DNA from: Maylandia zebra
Lineage: Eukaryota; Chordata; Actinopteri; Cichliformes; Cichlidae
NCBI RefSeq assembly: GCF_041146795.1
Contig: NC_135182.1
Location: forward strand, 6,334,009 to 6,398,008
Length of the DNA stretch: 64,000 bases
Direction: 5' to 3'
Shown here: positions 61,715 through 64,000 of the stretch, in pieces
Layout: each line of letters starts with the position of its first letter
How positions within the stretch are numbered: the stretch's first letter is position 1
Notes under the pieces: model-generated
Told to the model about the DNA's origin: nothing
Seen by the model: only the letters and a program-made list of their open reading frames with translations
Database searches by the model: none
Made by a program: the position numbers and the translations under genes

Positions 61715-64000
61715 TGCATCTGCATATCTGTGTAATAACATGTTTAGAATATGAATGTTATCTAAATCTGATAACAATACACAAAAACAGCAAGAAGAGT
61801 CACCTTTACAGATCCACTTAGCTCTCAGGTTGTGAAATACTTTAACAGGAGGCGACTGATAGTGAGAACAGGTCAGTGTTGACAGATATTGTGCTTAGAA
61901 GGGGTTTTGTAGGCTCCTCTCCTTGAGCATTGCATTCCGTAAATGCATCTCAGTCCTTAGTTTCCACCTGCCATCTACAGTAGGACGCCCCCACCTGGCC
62001 ACCCTTCGTCTTCACTGACAGGTGAGGACAAAGATCCTGCAGAGTGCAAGGCTTTGCACATGGCATCAGGTTTAACCAGCTGTCACCAAGCTTTAAGGGA
62101 ATGGAGAAATGATGGAGAGTTTGAATGTGCATGCACGTGTGTGAGTGTACTTGAATGTACTGTACACTCAAGCATATGTACACGCGTGTGCATATGTGTG
62201 TGTGCGGGGGACACCGCAGAAACAGGGAACCTGTTTCTAGTTAAAAGCAGAAGCCCCCACAACAAAGGCCCTGGCCGGGGGAGTCATAACGAGGAGAATA
62301 TCATTTTTCTTTGGCCTCTGTGATCTGCCATTCTTACGTTTCACTTTCAAAGCTCTGCTTGCTGGCAGAAGTCCTCCGCTCCGCATCTCTGATAGACGGA
62401 AAGGCGGAAAACTGCCCTCTGCCTCTCCTCACCTCTCTTCTTCCAAAAAAAGGAAAGAGAATGAAAAGAAAAATGCCTGCTTTACTTACCATGGCTGATA
62501 AAAGAGTAGTGGGAGCCTGGCTCTGAGGAGATCCTGGTTACAGTAGTGTGTTTGAGGTTTGTGACTTCCTGATAAAAACCTATTTAGGAATTGCCTTCAA
62601 TTTTCCCACAAAGAAAACAAATCACTAGATTTCTCATCATTTATCCCCTTTTTAAAACACTCAAGATTAAGAATGTTGATGATGTTATACTGCTTTGATG
62701 AAGACTGTATTTCACTGGAGCACTGACTGTAAACTGTTGTTGTAACAGGAAACATTTTACCTTTTAGTAGCTTATTAGAAGGAACTCTCGAGAGTTTCAT
62801 TTAAAGCTTTATTCCAGCTGAATAAAGCTTGCAGACTTTCAAAAGACATTAAAAACAAAGTATGCCAGTGGAAATCATTTGCCCACATCCATGACCTACA
62901 ATTCAATTATAGAAATTCTTGCACACTTAAATCATTTAGGGGCTAGCTCATTTGTTCAGTCTTTTGTTGTTGCTTGTACACTACACAGTCCATGTTTTAA
63001 AAGCAGGATTTATTGCATTTCCTTTCCTCGAACTCAACCGTAGGCTGGAACCTGGCCACTCACCACTCCTTACCCACAAAAGCCCCTTATAGTTGCCTTA
63101 AAAAAATTCACAAATCATCACAACTTTACCACAGCAAATGTTCTGATCAGTGCGCTTGTCAACAACCAAATCATTCCAGTTTGACCTGCAATTTTTGTGA
63201 AACTTTTATTTTACCACATATACAGAAATCAAAACGATCTGTCCGGATTCAGTGTTCTTCCGATCACAGCACTTCATCACTCACCTGGTATAAGACATGT
63301 AGCAATAAAAAATGATTGATTTGTTTATTTTTAGACATAAATAGAATGTTTTTCAATTAAAAGGCAATAAGATTGATATGTGCAGATCATTATTACTACA
63401 TATTCTAAAGAAATCACCTTAAAAGTAGATGCAGGAATTCAAAAACAATTGTGATGCTTAAAATATATAAAAATCTGACCTTTTTAAAAAAAATTAAAAA
63501 TGTATGCTTATTTTGAATTCGGTGCTAGTAACTATTTAAAAAAAGGTTCATTTTCCTAGCATTGCATTCTGTTTTTGTTTACATTGTACATAATGTTTTA
63601 ACTTTTTCGGGGAAAAACTTCTGCTTCCGCCGCTCACAGCCAGTGAGAATATTTCTCATATTCAGTATTTATATTTTATGTTTGTAATAAAAAACTTTTT
63701 TTAGGAGACAAACTGTGTATTTGCAGTTTGTAATGTTAGTGCGGCTCCCAATTAGAAAATGACTCAATACAGGCTTCTGTTTAAATACTGAAATATCAGT
63801 TTTTAAAATTTTTTCAGTTCTATCTCCTGGCTATCAGGTCACTTTGGTGTAGAAACACAGCAGCCTCTGCAGCATCAGTTGTAGAATGCATATTGCACGA
63901 GCTGTTGGGTATTCCTTGAAGTCATGATGGGTCCGCTCATGTGTTGAGCAGATCTAGGATTCGGACTTGATTCCTGCAGTCTAGCAGGGATATTATTCAC

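Larger units (their letters stand above)
59041..64000. other. Right end of the window: no gene recognised
   Basis: No exon or transposase text could be supported. Simple repeats present: (GT)n at 61012-61053 and (AAAT)n at 61688-61714. The sequence is otherwise unique-looking and AT-rich. Confidence 0.45.

Overview
The window looks like nuclear DNA from a teleost fish, probably a percomorph and possibly a cichlid. The reasons are intron-rich vertebrate genes with GT/AG splice sites, gene order related to the mammalian HSD3B-HAO2 block, and a repeat load typical of fish: L2- and CR1/jockey-type LINEs, Tc1-like transposons, hAT-type elements, tRNA-derived SINEs, a Ty3/gypsy-type retrotransposon and CA/GT microsatellites. 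The species is inferred; no single base proves it. I see no bacterial operon, CRISPR array or rRNA gene.

Four protein-coding genes can be assembled exon by exon, all on the minus strand. From right to left they are: hao2 (34354-39337, seven coding exons, 356 residues, peroxisomal 2-hydroxyacid oxidase ending in SKL); a kelch-like gene of the KLHL9/KLHL13 type (22775-33387, eleven exons found, first exon not identified); a 3-beta-hydroxysteroid dehydrogenase (16022-18948, three coding exons, 374 residues, probably hsd3b1); and the 5' half of pla1a (phospholipase A1 member A, 5342-14259, five exons, 222 residues; the remaining exons were not found and probably lie beyond base 1). Splice phases agree at every junction listed.

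Layout. 1-5340: CA microsatellite, a dispersed repeat, then an intact full-length LINE inserted in a Tc1-like transposase remnant, all apparently inside a pla1a intron. 5342-14259: pla1a exons, with a roughly 3.1-kb tandem array (365-374 bp unit) in intron 4 and a 1.8-kb hAT-like element in intron 2. 14.3-16.0 kb: intergenic. 16.0-18.9 kb: hsd3b, with a Tc1 remnant in its second intron. 19-22.8 kb: intergenic with LTR-like and Tc1 pieces. 22.8-33.4 kb: kelch-like gene, with an L2 3' fragment in one intron. 34.3-39.4 kb: hao2, with two oppositely oriented SINEs in introns. 39.4-64 kb: no convincing host gene except a possible hao2 5' untranslated exon at 41.9 kb. This last part is a transposon landscape: Tc1 remnant, a hAT MITE with a perfect 8-bp target duplication, L2 fragment, deleted gypsy-type element, hAT-like elements, and a decayed two-ORF LINE carrying a palindromic TTAA-flanked insertion.

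The genes are not an operon. hsd3b makes delta-4-3-ketosteroids, hao2 oxidises 2-hydroxy acids in peroxisomes, pla1a is a secreted lipase and the kelch protein is probably a Cullin-3 substrate adaptor. hsd3b and hao2 are also neighbours in mammals (human 1p12), so that proximity is probably ancestral. I found no convincing undescribed system; the most informative signals are the nested transposition events and the homogenised tandem array.
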